In this document: positions 29,924-38,916 of the stretch, in pieces
Numbering within the stretch: the first letter of the stretch is position 1
Layout: every line of letters starts with the position of its first letter
NCBI RefSeq assembly: GCF_000521605.1
Contig: NZ_CP006942.1
Coordinates: 1,984,001 to 2,048,000, forward strand
Direction of reading: 5' to 3'
DNA length: 64,000 nt
Origin: Mannheimia sp. USDA-ARS-USMARC-1261
GTDB lineage: Bacteria > Pseudomonadota > Gammaproteobacteria > Enterobacterales > Pasteurellaceae
Translations under genes and position numbers: made by a program
The notes under the pieces: generated by a model
What the model saw: only the letters and a program-made list of their open reading frames with translations
The model's database searches: none
What the model was told of the DNA's origin: nothing

Positions 29924-30442
29924 ATGAAGAAATTAACTATTGCAACACTTGCTTGCTTATTCTCCGCAAATTTATTTGCAGCCCCGGTTGGTAATACATT
30001 TACCGGTGTTGGCGTAGGTGTTGACGTAACAACGACCAAGTACAACGTAGATGGCGTAAAAGGTAAAGACTCAACAGGTCCGGTCTTAGTTGTTGATTAC
30101 GGTATCGATCAAGGCAATAACTTTGTAGGTGTTGTGCAAGGTAAAGCAAAAGTAGGCAGCACTAAAGTATTTAGTGATGTAAAACAAAAAAATAAATATA
30201 CCGTTGCTTATCAACAAGGTTATCGTGTTGGTTCAGACTTACTTCCTTATGTAAAAGTTGATGCAAGCTCAACTAAAGTCGGTAACGAAACTTATCGTGG
30301 CTTCGGCTTTGGTACAGGGGCAAAATATGCTGTATCAAGCGATGTAGAACTTACTGCAGAATACACCCGTGATAACTTAAAACGCAGTGGTACAAAATTA
30401 AGAGGCAACTCTTTCACAGCAAATGCCACTTATCGTTTCTAA
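29924..30442 (+). CDS. Small outer-membrane beta-barrel protein (OmpX/opacity-like)
   Basis: 172 residues. A signal peptide ends at LFA-A (about residue 19-20). The mature part has alternating hydrophobic and polar residues in about eight strands and ends in YRF, with the terminal Phe typical of barrels inserted by BamA. It looks like a small porin-like/opacity family barrel; exact role unknown. GAGGAG lies 7 bases before the ATG. It may be co-transcribed with arcA, since only 17 bases separate them. Confidence 0.8.
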   Translation: MKKLTIATLACLFSANLFAAPVGNTFTGVGVGVDVTTTKYNVDGVKGKDSTGPVLVVDYGIDQGNNFVGVVQGKAKVGSTKVFSDVKQKNKYTVAYQQGYRVGSDLLPYVKVDASSTKVGNETYRGFGFGTGAKYAVSSDVELTAEYTRDNLKRSGTKLRGNSFTANATYRF

Positions 30443-30489
30443 GCATAAATTAATCGGTTGTAAAATTTTTTAAAAATATGACCGCTTGT

Positions 30490-30526
30490 AACAAAAGAGC
30501 CTGAATATTATTCAGGCTCTTTGCTT
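30490..30526. terminator. Bidirectional terminator between the OMP gene and serA
   Basis: AAAGAGCCTGAA (30494-30505) pairs perfectly with TTCAGGCTCTTT (30511-30522) over a 5-base loop. It serves the convergent OMP gene and serA. Confidence 0.85.
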
Positions 30527-30528
30527 AA

Positions 30529-31758
30529 TTAGTAAAGTACACGTGCTCGAATTGTGCCTTCAATTACTTTTAAGCGTTGTAATGCATCATCAACATTATC
30601 ACATTCCACATCGATCACGACATAACCAATAGTTGGGTCGGTTTGTAAGTATTGTGCTGCAATATTTACATTTAGATCCACAAAGATTTGGTTGATCTGA
30701 TTTAAGATACCCGGACGATTTTCGTGAATATGTAATAAGCGTTTAGCTTGATTATGAATCGGTAATGAAACTTCCGGGAAGTTTACAGCAGTTACAGTTG
30801 AGCCATTATCTGAATATTTCACAAATTTATTCGCTACTTCCGTACCAATATTCGCTTGTGCTTCAGAAGTTGATCCTCCGATGTGTGGCGTTAAAATCAC
30901 GTTATCAAACTTACATAATGGTGATACAAACGGATCGTTAATTGACGCTGGCTCTTCTGGGAATACGTCAATTGCCGCACCACGCAATGTGCCGGCTTCC
31001 AAACGGGCTACTAACGCATCAATATCAACCACCGTACCGCGAGCCGCATTAATTAATACCGAACCTTCTTTTAATTGAGCAATACGTTCTGCACTCATTA
31101 GGTTTTTGGTAGAATCGATCTCCGGAACGTGTAATGAAATCATATCGCAAGTTGAAAGTAGATGCTCCAACGTCGGCACTTGCTGTGCATTACCAAGCGG
31201 TAGTTTATTTTCAACATCGTAGAAATAAACTTGCATACCGATTGCTTCAGCAAGCACACTTAACTGCGAACCGATATGTCCATAACCTACAATACCTAGT
31301 TTTTTGCCACGCACTTCATTTGCACCGGCAGCAGATTTATTCCACACCCCACGATGCACTTCAGCATTGGCAGTCGGTACTTTACGCATTAATAAAATCA
31401 TTTCTGCAAGCACTAATTCTGCAACAGAGCGAGTATTTGAGAACGGTGCATTGAATACCGGAATACCTCGTCTTTTCGCCGCACTTAAATCAACTTGGTT
31501 TGTCCCGATACAGAAACAACCAATCGCAATTAATTTCGGAGCTTGAGCCAGCACCTCTTCTGTTAAAAAGGTACGTGAGCGAATACCAACAAAGTGTGCA
31601 TCTTTAATTGCATCAATTAACTCTTGACCATCAAGTGCCTTCTTATGTACTTCAATATTGGTATAACCCTCCGCTAAGAGTACATCAATTGCATTTTGAT
31701 GCACGCCTTCAAGTAGAAGAAATTTAATCTTTGATTTATCCAAAGAAATTTTAGCCAT
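30529..31758 (-). CDS. serA: D-3-phosphoglycerate dehydrogenase
   Basis: 409 residues, one fewer than E. coli SerA. It catalyses the first step of serine biosynthesis. The NAD-binding GYGHIGSQLSVLAEAIGM motif, the catalytic Arg in NAARGTVVD, and the HIGGST active-site His are present; a C-terminal ACT domain (..HENRPGILNQIN..) should mediate serine inhibition. TAGGAGCAAAAA precedes ATG 31758. rpiA lies 36 bases upstream on the same strand, the common rpiA-serA pair. Confidence 0.97.
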   Translation of the reverse strand: MAKISLDKSKIKFLLLEGVHQNAIDVLLAEGYTNIEVHKKALDGQELIDAIKDAHFVGIRSRTFLTEEVLAQAPKLIAIGCFCIGTNQVDLSAAKRRGIPVFNAPFSNTRSVAELVLAEMILLMRKVPTANAEVHRGVWNKSAAGANEVRGKKLGIVGYGHIGSQLSVLAEAIGMQVYFYDVENKLPLGNAQQVPTLEHLLSTCDMISLHVPEIDSTKNLMSAERIAQLKEGSVLINAARGTVVDIDALVARLEAGTLRGAAIDVFPEEPASINDPFVSPLCKFDNVILTPHIGGSTSEAQANIGTEVANKFVKYSDNGSTVTAVNFPEVSLPIHNQAKRLLHIHENRPGILNQINQIFVDLNVNIAAQYLQTDPTIGYVVIDVECDNVDDALQRLKVIEGTIRARVLY

Positions 31759-31794
31759 TTTTTGCTCCTAGTATTATGTGTTTGCGATAATAAA

Positions 31795-32454
31795 TTATTC
31801 TAATATAACTGCACCTTCAGGTGTGCCAACAATAGTAACATTAGCATAACGCTGTGCGAAAATGCCATTTGTAACAACACCTGCAATATTATTGATTGTA
31901 TGCTCCATTTTCAACGGTTCGATAATTTTAAAATTATGTACATCTAAAATCACGTTGCCATTATCGGTTACTACACCTTCACGATATTCCGGCGAACCGC
32001 CAAGTGCCACTAATTGACGAGCCACATAAGAGCGAGCCATTGGAATAACTTCTACCGGTAATGGGAAAGTTGAACCTAAAACGTCCACTTGTTTTGAGCT
32101 ATCAACAATACAGATAAATTTTTTAGCCAACGAACTGACAATTTTCTCACGAGTTAATGCTGCACCACCGCCTTTAATCATTGCTCCTTGAGGTGTGATT
32201 TCATCAGCCCCATCAATATAAATATCAAGCTCGCTAACTTCATTGGCACTAAAGACTTCAATGCCGATATCACGCAGGCGTTCTTCTGAGGCTTTTGAAG
32301 CGGCAACTGCTCCTTTAATTTCATCTTTCATTGAAGCGAGAGCATCAATAAAGCAGTTTACCGTTGAGCCACTACCCACGCCTACAATCGTATTCGGTTT
32401 TACAAATTTTAATGCAGCTTGAGCTGCAATTTTTTTCATTTCTTGTTGATCCAT
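31795..32454 (-). CDS. rpiA: Ribose-5-phosphate isomerase A
   Basis: 219 residues, matching E. coli Rpi[42 protein letters not shown] (the catalytic Asp/Glu region) and the C-terminal [10 protein letters not shown] are diagnostic. It interconverts ribose-5-P and ribulose-5-P. GGAGCAAAAA precedes the ATG. It is in a line with glmM upstream and serA downstream. Confidence 0.97.
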   Translation of the reverse strand: MDQQEMKKIAAQAALKFVKPNTIVGVGSGSTVNCFIDALASMKDEIKGAVAASKASEERLRDIGIEVFSANEVSELDIYIDGADEITPQGAMIKGGGAALTREKIVSSLAKKFICIVDSSKQVDVLGSTFPLPVEVIPMARSYVARQLVALGGSPEYREGVVTDNGNVILDVHNFKIIEPLKMEHTINNIAGVVTNGIFAQRYANVTIVGTPEGAVILE

Positions 32455-32469
32455 TTTTTGCTCCTTTTA

Positions 32470-32520
32470 AACAACAAGCGGTCATATTTTGCAAATTTTT
32501 TACAAAATATAACCGCTTGC
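32470..32520 (-). terminator. USS-pair hairpin between glmM and rpiA
   Basis: CAAGCGGTCATATTTTG (32475-32491) faces CAAAATATAACCGCTTG (32503-32519); on RNA this is a 17-bp stem with one G-U pair. It fills the 68-base gap between glmM and rpiA. The U run is weak, so termination may be partial. Confidence 0.6.
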
Positions 32521-32522
32521 GA

Positions 32523-33857
32523 TTAATTACGTTTTACTGCTTCAACAATTTCTTCTGCACAGCTTTGTGCGAGTTGCCCATCTTCGCATTCTACCATTAC
32601 ACGAATTAATGGCTCAGTACCTGATTTACGCAATAAAATACGCCCTTTACCCGCCAAACGTTTTTCTACCTCAGCGGCAACGGCTTTCACGTCATCGCTT
32701 TCAAGCGGATTTGCAGCACCTTTCTCAAAACGAACATTCAATAGCACCTGAGGGAATAGCGGTACAGCTTTTGCTAAATCATTGAGGCTTAATTTATGGC
32801 TTACCATAGCGGCTAATACTTGAAGTGAAGCAATTACGCCATCGCCTGTTGTATTTTTATCTAATACAATGATATGCCCTGAGTTTTCACCACCCAATTT
32901 CCAGCCTTTCTCTTTAAGTTGCTCTAGTACATAGCGGTCACCTACGTTCGCACGAGAGAATGGAATCGCTAACTGTTTTAATGCTAACTCCAAGCTCATA
33001 TTACTCATTAATGTGCCAACTACCCCACCTTGTAATTTACCTGAGCGAAGAGCTTCACGGGCTAAAATAAAGAGAATTTGGTCACCATCAACTTTATTGC
33101 CTAAATGATCAACCATAATTAAACGGTCGCCATCACCATCATAAGCTAAACCAACGTCTGCTCCTGCTTCAATCACCACTTTTTGCAGGGATTTAATATC
33201 CGTTGCTCCGCATTTTTCGTTGATGTTTAAACCATCTGGCTTCGTACCAATCTCAATTACCTCTGCACCTAACTCACGCATTACACTTGGTGCGATATGG
33301 TAAGTTGCACCGTTGGCACAATCTACTACGATTTTATAACCTTCAAGGCTTAATTCAGATGGAAAAGTTCCTTTACAAAATTCAATATAACGCCCAGCAG
33401 CATCATTAATACGGCTTGCACGCCCTAAATTTGCTGAATCGACACAATCCATTGGCTGATCAAGCATTGCTTCAATCGCTTCTTCGATTTCATCAGGCAA
33501 TTTTTCGCCTACTGATGAAAAGAATTTAATCCCATTATCATAATATGGGTTGTGAGAGGCTGAAATCACAATACCTGCTTCAGCACGGAAAGTACGGGTT
33601 AAATAGGCTATCGCAGGAGTAGGCATTGGACCAACAAATACTGCCGATAAACCAGCTGCAGTTAAACCCGCTTCAAGTGCAGATTCCAACATATAACCTG
33701 AAATACGAGTATCTTTTCCGATTAGTACCTTTTTTGTGCCTTGTGTTGCCAACACTTTACCCGCTGCCCAACCGAGCTTTAAGGCAAATTCAGGAGTAAT
33801 CGGAAATTTACCTACTTCTCCACGCACACCATCTGTGCCGAAATATTTACGAGCCAT
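32523..33857 (-). CDS. glmM: Phosphoglucosamine mutase
   Basis: 444 residues. GlmM converts glucosamine-6-P to glucosamine-1-P for peptidoglycan and LPS precursors. The phospho-serine motif ISASHNP is at 98-104 (acceptor Ser101), the metal loop DGDGDR follows, and [14 protein letters not shown] is near the C-terminus. TTAGGAATTAAA precedes the ATG. ilvA ends 15 bases upstream on the same strand. Confidence 0.97.
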   Translation of the reverse strand: MARKYFGTDGVRGEVGKFPITPEFALKLGWAAGKVLATQGTKKVLIGKDTRISGYMLESALEAGLTAAGLSAVFVGPMPTPAIAYLTRTFRAEAGIVISASHNPYYDNGIKFFSSVGEKLPDEIEEAIEAMLDQPMDCVDSANLGRASRINDAAGRYIEFCKGTFPSELSLEGYKIVVDCANGATYHIAPSVMRELGAEVIEIGTKPDGLNINEKCGATDIKSLQKVVIEAGADVGLAYDGDGDRLIMVDHLGNKVDGDQILFILAREALRSGKLQGGVVGTLMSNMSLELALKQLAIPFSRANVGDRYVLEQLKEKGWKLGGENSGHIIVLDKNTTGDGVIASLQVLAAMVSHKLSLNDLAKAVPLFPQVLLNVRFEKGAANPLESDDVKAVAAEVEKRLAGKGRILLRKSGTEPLIRVMVECEDGQLAQSCAEEIVEAVKRN

Positions 33858-33872
33858 TTTAATTCCTAACTT

Positions 33873-35402
33873 TTATTTCAAAAAATATTGATATGCAGGG
33901 CTATTGCTGACATTTTGGAAACGATAGCCAAGCTGTTCTAAATGTTGATTTAATTCTACTTCATCGCCTTGATTTAGTGCAAATGCAGCGAGAATATCAC
34001 CATAATCTGCCCCGTGAGCACGGTAATGGAACAAAGAAATATCCCAATTTGTGAGCATTTGCAAGAATTTCAGTAACGCCCCTTTCTGTTCCGGGAATTC
34101 AAAACTATAAAGCTGTTCATTTTTGATAGAGGCCGCTCTACCACCAACCATATAACGAATATGAGTTTTAGCAATATCATCATCCGACAGATCCGTTACA
34201 TCATAGCCATTTTGCTGTAGCTCTTTAATGATTTCTAACTTCTCTGCCGAACCGGAAATTCTTACGCCAACAAATATGCACGCATTTTGATCATCGGAAT
34301 GACGATAGTTAAATTCAGTTACCGCACGATTACCTAAAATCTCACAGAAAGTTAGGAAACTGCCTTTCTGTTCAGGGATGGTTACCGCCAGTAATGCTTC
34401 ACGTTTTTCGCCGATTTCACAACGCTCAGAAACAAAACGCAAAGTATGGAAATTAACATTCGCCCCGGAAAGGATACAAGCTAAATTCTTTTCTTGTAAT
34501 TGGTGCTGTTTTACATATTTTTTTAAACCAGCCAATGAAGTTGCCCCCGATGGCTCTGAAATGGCACGCACGTTTTCAAAAATTAACTTCATTGAAGCAC
34601 AGATTTCATCATTATCCACCAACACAACATCATCAACATATTGCTGACAAAGGCGGAAGGTTTCATCGCCAATTCGGCGAACCGCAATACCATCGGCAAA
34701 TAAGCCCACACGCTCTAAATCGGTTGGCTGACCATTTTTCAATGCGTAATACAAACAGGCGGAATCTTTAGACTCTACCCCAATAACTTTAATATTTGGT
34801 AAAACTTGCTTAATGAATACGGCAATTCCTGCAATTAATCCACCACCACCAACAGGAATGAAAATATAATCTAAGTCCGGCTTTTGCTGCACTAATTCCA
34901 AACCGATAGTGCCTTGTCCTGCAATTACCGCTGGGCTGTCAAACGGGTGAATAAAGGTCATCCCCAATTCAGTTGAAAGCTCAATCGCTTTTGCTTTAGC
35001 TTCATCGAAGTTTGCACCATAGAGCAATACCTCACCACCATAACCACGCACTGCATCAACTTTGATTGCAGGGGTATTTTGTGGCATTACAATCAGGGCT
35101 CTTAAACCTAAATGTTTTGCTGAAAGTGCCACACCTTGAGCATGATTACCGGCGGAAGCGGCAATCACACCGGCTTCTTTTTGTGCTTTAGATAGATTAG
35201 AAATCATTGCAAAAGCACCGCGCAATTTAAAACTATGCACAGGCTGACGATCTTCACGTTTAATAAACACATTATTGCCTAAACGTTCAGACAGTTTTTC
35301 CATTTTTTGCAGAGGGGTAACTTGGGCGAGATCATAAATGTTCGAGCTTAAAATCGAACGTAAATAATCTACAGATTCGTTTTGTTTGGTTTCACTCATC
35401 AT
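33873..35402 (-). CDS. ilvA: Threonine deaminase, biosynthetic
   Basis: 509 residues. The PLP enzyme converts threonine to 2-oxobutanoate for isoleucine synthesis. The PLP lysine is Lys59 in SFKLRGA, with the phosphate-binding GGGGLIAG loop; two ACT-like regulatory domains fill the C-terminal third (feedback by isoleucine/valine). Two ATGs are in tandem (35402, 35399); neither has a clear Shine-Dalgarno. No other ilv gene is nearby. Confidence 0.96.
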   Translation of the reverse strand: MMSETKQNESVDYLRSILSSNIYDLAQVTPLQKMEKLSERLGNNVFIKREDRQPVHSFKLRGAFAMISNLSKAQKEAGVIAASAGNHAQGVALSAKHLGLRALIVMPQNTPAIKVDAVRGYGGEVLLYGANFDEAKAKAIELSTELGMTFIHPFDSPAVIAGQGTIGLELVQQKPDLDYIFIPVGGGGLIAGIAVFIKQVLPNIKVIGVESKDSACLYYALKNGQPTDLERVGLFADGIAVRRIGDETFRLCQQYVDDVVLVDNDEICASMKLIFENVRAISEPSGATSLAGLKKYVKQHQLQEKNLACILSGANVNFHTLRFVSERCEIGEKREALLAVTIPEQKGSFLTFCEILGNRAVTEFNYRHSDDQNACIFVGVRISGSAEKLEIIKELQQNGYDVTDLSDDDIAKTHIRYMVGGRAASIKNEQLYSFEFPEQKGALLKFLQMLTNWDISLFHYRAHGADYGDILAAFALNQGDEVELNQHLEQLGYRFQNVSNSPAYQYFLK

Positions 35403-35489
35403 TTGAAAGGTTATATTTTTATAAAGACATTGGTAAATTTTCTAAGAAATTGGACCGCTTACCATTAGCTTTAATCGATATTTTAAAAT

Positions 35490-35518
35490 AGATCTCCCTC
35501 CAGAAAGGAGGGAGAAAT
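35490..35518 (-). terminator. Hairpin after slyD
   Basis: TCTCCCTCC (35493-35501) pairs with GGAGGGAGA (35507-35515) over AGAAA. Read from slyD, the stem is followed by TCTATTTTAAAA rather than a clean U run. It is 8 bases after the slyD stop and likely reduces read-through to ilvA. Confidence 0.6.
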
Positions 35519-35523
35519 AAGAA

Positions 35524-36111
35524 TTAGTGATGACCGCCGCAACCACAACCACCGTGATTATGGTGATGGTCGTGATCGTGTCCGCCACAGCAGCCTGCGT
35601 GATCGTGATGATGATCGTGTCCGCCACAACCACAACCGTGCTCGTGTCCACCGTGAACGTGTCCGTGTGCAATTTCTTCTGCGGTTGCTTCACGCACGCC
35701 AACTACTTCTACAGAGAATAATAACTCTTGACCGGCTAACATATGGTTGCCATCAACCACAACTTCATCGCCGTCCACTTCAGTAATCACAACAGGTAAT
35801 GGACCTAAGTCTGTGTCTGCAATAAAACGCATACCTACTTCTAGTTCATCTACGCCCATAAATACGTCTTTTGGCACACGTTGAACCATATTATCATTAT
35901 ATTCGCCATAACCTTCTTCCGGTTTTACACGTACTTCAAATACATCGCCAACCACTTTACCTTCAAGGGCTTTTTCTAAACCTTCCACTAAGTTGCTATG
36001 ACCGTGCAAATACTCTAAGGGTTGATTTACCGGAGCTTCATCAACCAATACGCCGTCTTGGGTACGCACTTGGTAAGCAATGCTTGGTACTAAATCTTTT
36101 GTAATTTTCAT
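35524..36111 (-). CDS. slyD: FKBP-type peptidyl-prolyl isomerase SlyD
   Basis: 195 residues from MKITKDLVPS. The FKBP domain with inserted IF chaperone flap occupies about 1-148 (YLHGHSNLVEGLEKAL, GEYNDNMVQRVP). The tail 149-195 carries 18 His and 6 Cys, a nickel/zinc-binding tail. SlyD folds proline-containing proteins and delivers nickel to hydrogenase or urease assembly. ATG at 36111 has AAAGGATTCAAT upstream; the ATG six codons earlier lacks this. It is monocistronic. Confidence 0.95.
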   Translation of the reverse strand: MKITKDLVPSIAYQVRTQDGVLVDEAPVNQPLEYLHGHSNLVEGLEKALEGKVVGDVFEVRVKPEEGYGEYNDNMVQRVPKDVFMGVDELEVGMRFIADTDLGPLPVVITEVDGDEVVVDGNHMLAGQELLFSVEVVGVREATAEEIAHGHVHGGHEHGCGCGGHDHHHDHAGCCGGHDHDHHHNHGGCGCGGHH

Positions 36112-36213
36112 ATTGAATCCTTTATCCACGTTTAGTTAAAAATAACAAGCCATTGTAACGCTTTATTTTATATTTGCAATCTATCCGCGAATTTTAACCG
36201 CTTGTAATAGTTA

Positions 36214-36354
36214 TTAATCGACAATATCGGGGGTTACCGCATCAACAACATCTACCGCCGTACCGACTACGCCGCCCACAACCGAAGTAACTAAGCAACC
36301 ACTTAACAGTACTGCTGCAAAAATCACACTACCTAATTTAATTAACATTTTCAT
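36214..36354 (-). CDS. Small 46-residue lipoprotein
   Basis: 46 residues beginning MKMLIKLGSVIFAAVLLSGC. The lipobox LSGC predicts cleavage before Cys20, leaving a mature peptide of 27 residues rich in Val, Gly and Asp (CLVTSVVGGVVGTAVDVVDA..). This looks like the small lipoprotein family known as NF038104 in Pasteurellaceae and Moraxellales; function unknown. The start at 36354 has AAAGATTAAG upstream; an in-frame ATG two codons later is an alternative. It lies between slyD and aqpZ on the same strand, after the aqpZ terminator. Confidence 0.7.
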   Translation of the reverse strand: MKMLIKLGSVIFAAVLLSGCLVTSVVGGVVGTAVDVVDAVTPDIVD

Positions 36355-36371
36355 TCTTAATCTTTCATATA

Positions 36372-36412
36372 AATAAAAAGCAGCCCTAACCAATAATGGC
36401 TAGGACTGCATA
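36372..36412 (-). terminator. Terminator of aqpZ
   Basis: On the minus strand GCAGTCCTAGCC pairs with GGTTAGGGCTGC (36409-36398 and 36391-36380, with G-U pairs), followed by TTTTTATTT. It lies 19 bases after the aqpZ stop. Confidence 0.8.
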
Positions 36413-36428
36413 GAACTTTATGCTAAAA

Positions 36429-37115
36429 TTATTTTTCATCAGCGATGAAACGGTAAGCTAATGCACCGATAATTGCACCTACGATCGGAGCAACCCAGAA
36501 CAACCATAATTGTTCAATCGCCCAGCTTCCTTGAAATAACGCCACACCTGTTGAACGTGCAGGGTTTACCGAAGTGTTAGTTACCGGAATGCTGATTAAG
36601 TGGATTAAGGTTAAACCTAAACCGATTGCAATCGGGGCAAAACCTGCCGGAGCACGTCTGTCTGTTGCCCCCATAATAATAATTAAGAAGAATGCCGTTA
36701 ATACTACTTCAATTAATAACGCTGCCATTAAGCTATAACCGTGCGGAGAATGCTCACCATAGCCATTGCTTGCAAAACCAGCGGTAGCATCAAAAGTTGG
36801 GATACCTGAAGCGATAGTATATAACACCGCACCGGCTGCAATTGCACCAATAACTTGAGCAACAATATAAGGTACTAAATCTTTCGCATTAAAACGACCA
36901 CCCACTAATAAGCCAATTGACACCGCTGGGTTAAAATGACCGCCAGAAATATGCCCTACTGCATACGCCATTGTTAATACTGTTAAACCGAAGGCTAATG
37001 ATACCCCTGTGTAGCCAATACCTAGCTCAGGGATCCCCGCCGCTAATACCGCACTACCACAACCACCAAACACTAACCAAAATGTACCGAAAAATTCAGC
37101 AAAATATTTTTTCAT
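36429..37115 (-). CDS. aqpZ: Aquaporin Z
   Basis: 228 residues with six membrane spans and two NPA half-helices (62-64 and 184-186, the latter in SVNPARS with selectivity-filter Arg187). The His and small residues around the filter are those of a water-selective AqpZ rather than a glycerol facilitator. It is in the inner membrane. AAGGATTAAAA precedes the ATG. Confidence 0.95.
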   Translation of the reverse strand: MKKYFAEFFGTFWLVFGGCGSAVLAAGIPELGIGYTGVSLAFGLTVLTMAYAVGHISGGHFNPAVSIGLLVGGRFNAKDLVPYIVAQVIGAIAAGAVLYTIASGIPTFDATAGFASNGYGEHSPHGYSLMAALLIEVVLTAFFLIIIMGATDRRAPAGFAPIAIGLGLTLIHLISIPVTNTSVNPARSTGVALFQGSWAIEQLWLFWVAPIVGAIIGALAYRFIADEK

Positions 37116-37282
37116 TTTTAATCCTTACCCATTAGGGTGAACAACACATAAGCGTTTTGCTTTCCAAAAATGCCAATAAATAACTAAATAAAAATATGAG
37201 TATTATGATAAACCATAAATACTCATATCAATGCTTAATAGTATAGACAGATTTATTCCTAAATTTAAAGTAAAAATACAAG

Positions 37283-37312
37283 TCTATACAAATCTATACA
37301 ATTCTATTCAAA
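37283..37312. repeat. Three tandem 10-bp repeats
   Basis: TCTATACAAA, TCTATACAAT and TCTATTCAAA in direct tandem. They end over the stop codon of the SIMPL gene (37304), so the last copy codes its final residues. A related ATAGACAGATT lies just upstream (about 37243). Confidence 0.6.
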
Positions 37313-38059
37313 ATCAACGCTGCCCGAAGCAACAGCCGAAATTGTCGTTTTACCTGCTTCTAACGGCATATCTGCAGATTTCCCCATTGCGGCTTGTTCT
37401 GCTGCATACATCGCACTTGCCATACGAGGAGAGCCATACTCATAACAGCCATCGCTTGGTGTTTGCAGATTAACCATACTTAGTCGATATTTTTTCGCCC
37501 CTAAAGCTTTTTGAATAATTTCCGCTTTATCTTGGAATTTTTTAATGACTTCAAGTAGCATCTCTTCTTCCAATGATGCAACTTTCTCAGGCGATACACC
37601 AAAGTAAATAGATTGGATTGCCACGTCTTTACCTAAATTTTCTAACACCTCAGCCATAGCGTTGAAATCTTTACTTTTCAAGCTCACACTACCGTAAGCT
37701 TGCCAACCGTCAATGTTCCCTTTGTTATTGTAATTGGCGTTATTGCTAATGCCTTCCGCTTGCACCTCAATAGCAGGATGTTTTTTTGCCAGTTCCAGTA
37801 CTTGATTCAAATTTTGCGAAATACTTTTTTTCAGTTCAGATAATGACTTCCCTGATTTTTGGCTATAAACTGTTGCCTGCATTAAATCTTGTTCAACGCT
37901 ACGAGTTACTTTGGTTGAGAAACTAAAGTTTGAGGCTTGTTTTTTCTCTACCGAAACAACCGTACCGGCAGGGGCTGCCTCTGTGGTAGCCGTTTCAGCA
38001 AAAGCCGTTACCGTTGTTAGTGCAAGCGGTAGAAGTGTGAGAAAATTTTTCAATTTCAT
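37304..38059 (-). CDS. Periplasmic SIMPL-domain protein (YggE-like)
   Basis: 251 residues. A signal peptide is cleaved near AFA-E (residue 20-22), so unlike the protein at 9206-9961 it is soluble in the periplasm. The SIMPL/DUF541 core shows VTRSVEQDLMQATVYSQ, GWQAYGSVSLKSKDF and the C-terminal ISAVASGSVDFE. E. coli YggE, its closest well-known relative, lowers reactive oxygen stress by an unknown mechanism. AAGGACTAATT precedes the ATG. trmO lies upstream on the same strand. Confidence 0.83.
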   Translation of the reverse strand: MKLKNFLTLLPLALTTVTAFAETATTEAAPAGTVVSVEKKQASNFSFSTKVTRSVEQDLMQATVYSQKSGKSLSELKKSISQNLNQVLELAKKHPAIEVQAEGISNNANYNNKGNIDGWQAYGSVSLKSKDFNAMAEVLENLGKDVAIQSIYFGVSPEKVASLEEEMLLEVIKKFQDKAEIIQKALGAKKYRLSMVNLQTPSDGCYEYGSPRMASAMYAAEQAAMGKSADMPLEAGKTTISAVASGSVDFE

Positions 38060-38119
38060 AATTAGTCCTTAAAGGGATAAAATTCACTTATTAGATATCC
38101 CCACTTTCAGAAAGTTCAT

Positions 38120-38857
38120 TTACTCAATCGAAAGGACGAACACTTGCTCACCTTGTTCTATTTTCCAGCGAATATTATAGCCTGCAAGGTTCATACCATA
38201 AATTCTATCGGATACTTTCCCTTGTTGATAAGCCGGTCGGGGGTCTTGTGCAATTACCTCACGAATAAAAGTAAGTGGCTGCTCAATGCCAAATTGAGCA
38301 AAGTTTTGGCAAAATTTGACCACTTGTTGAGCTTCTTCACTAAATACAACAGATAGTTTCTGCTCCGGTTTTTCTTGTGCAAAGCCCGATATTGCCTCAG
38401 CTTCACTATCCGCATAGGCGATGTAAGGTTTTATATCCAAAATCGGCGTGCCGTTTACTAAATCCACACTGCCTAATTTCAGATAAACGTCGCCGTTCTC
38501 AACCACCACAGCTTCTAGTCTCACTTTTGACAAGCCCAATGGATTAGGGCGATGAGTCGCACGGCTGGCAAACACACCGATACGCTCATTCCCACCTAAA
38601 CGAGGTGGTCTAACCGTAGCGTGCCAATCTCGCTCAGGAATATGATGAAACTGAAAAATCAGCCAAATATGGCTAAATTGTTCCAAGCCTCGCACCGCAT
38701 CGGGCGTGTTGTAAGGCGGAAGGAAATGCAAAATGCCTTTTCCTTCCGCTACCAAATTGGGCTGGCGAGGCACGGAAAATTTTTCATCGTAAGGGCTTTG
38801 CATAATACCGATTGGATTGATCTGGATCGGATTTAATTGTTTTGGGGTAGAAGTCAT
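38120..38857 (-). CDS. trmO: tRNA m6t6A37 methyltransferase TrmO
   Basis: 245 residues of the TrmO (TsaA/YaeB) family, a SAM-dependent enzyme with a beta-barrel fold that N6-methylates t6A37 in tRNA-Thr. Diagnostic blocks are [51 protein letters not shown] and DIKPYIAY. It is divergent from menA. Confidence 0.94.
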   Translation of the reverse strand: MTSTPKQLNPIQINPIGIMQSPYDEKFSVPRQPNLVAEGKGILHFLPPYNTPDAVRGLEQFSHIWLIFQFHHIPERDWHATVRPPRLGGNERIGVFASRATHRPNPLGLSKVRLEAVVVENGDVYLKLGSVDLVNGTPILDIKPYIAYADSEAEAISGFAQEKPEQKLSVVFSEEAQQVVKFCQNFAQFGIEQPLTFIREVIAQDPRPAYQQGKVSDRIYGMNLAGYNIRWKIEQGEQVFVLSIE

Positions 38858-38916
38858 CGGGATTTTTTCTGATAAAATGACGGAGATTACTCATTATTTT
38901 AAACGAAATATTATTT

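Noticed and set aside
35490-35518. Remnant of the MITE-like element
   Set aside because: The hairpin has a short CTCCCTCC resemblance only and lacks the CTGCCAAATC end and TA flanks; it is better explained as a terminator.
35524-35680. CRISPR-like or tandem repeat near slyD
   Set aside because: The repeated GTG/ATG/CAC pattern is the codons of the His-rich SlyD tail.
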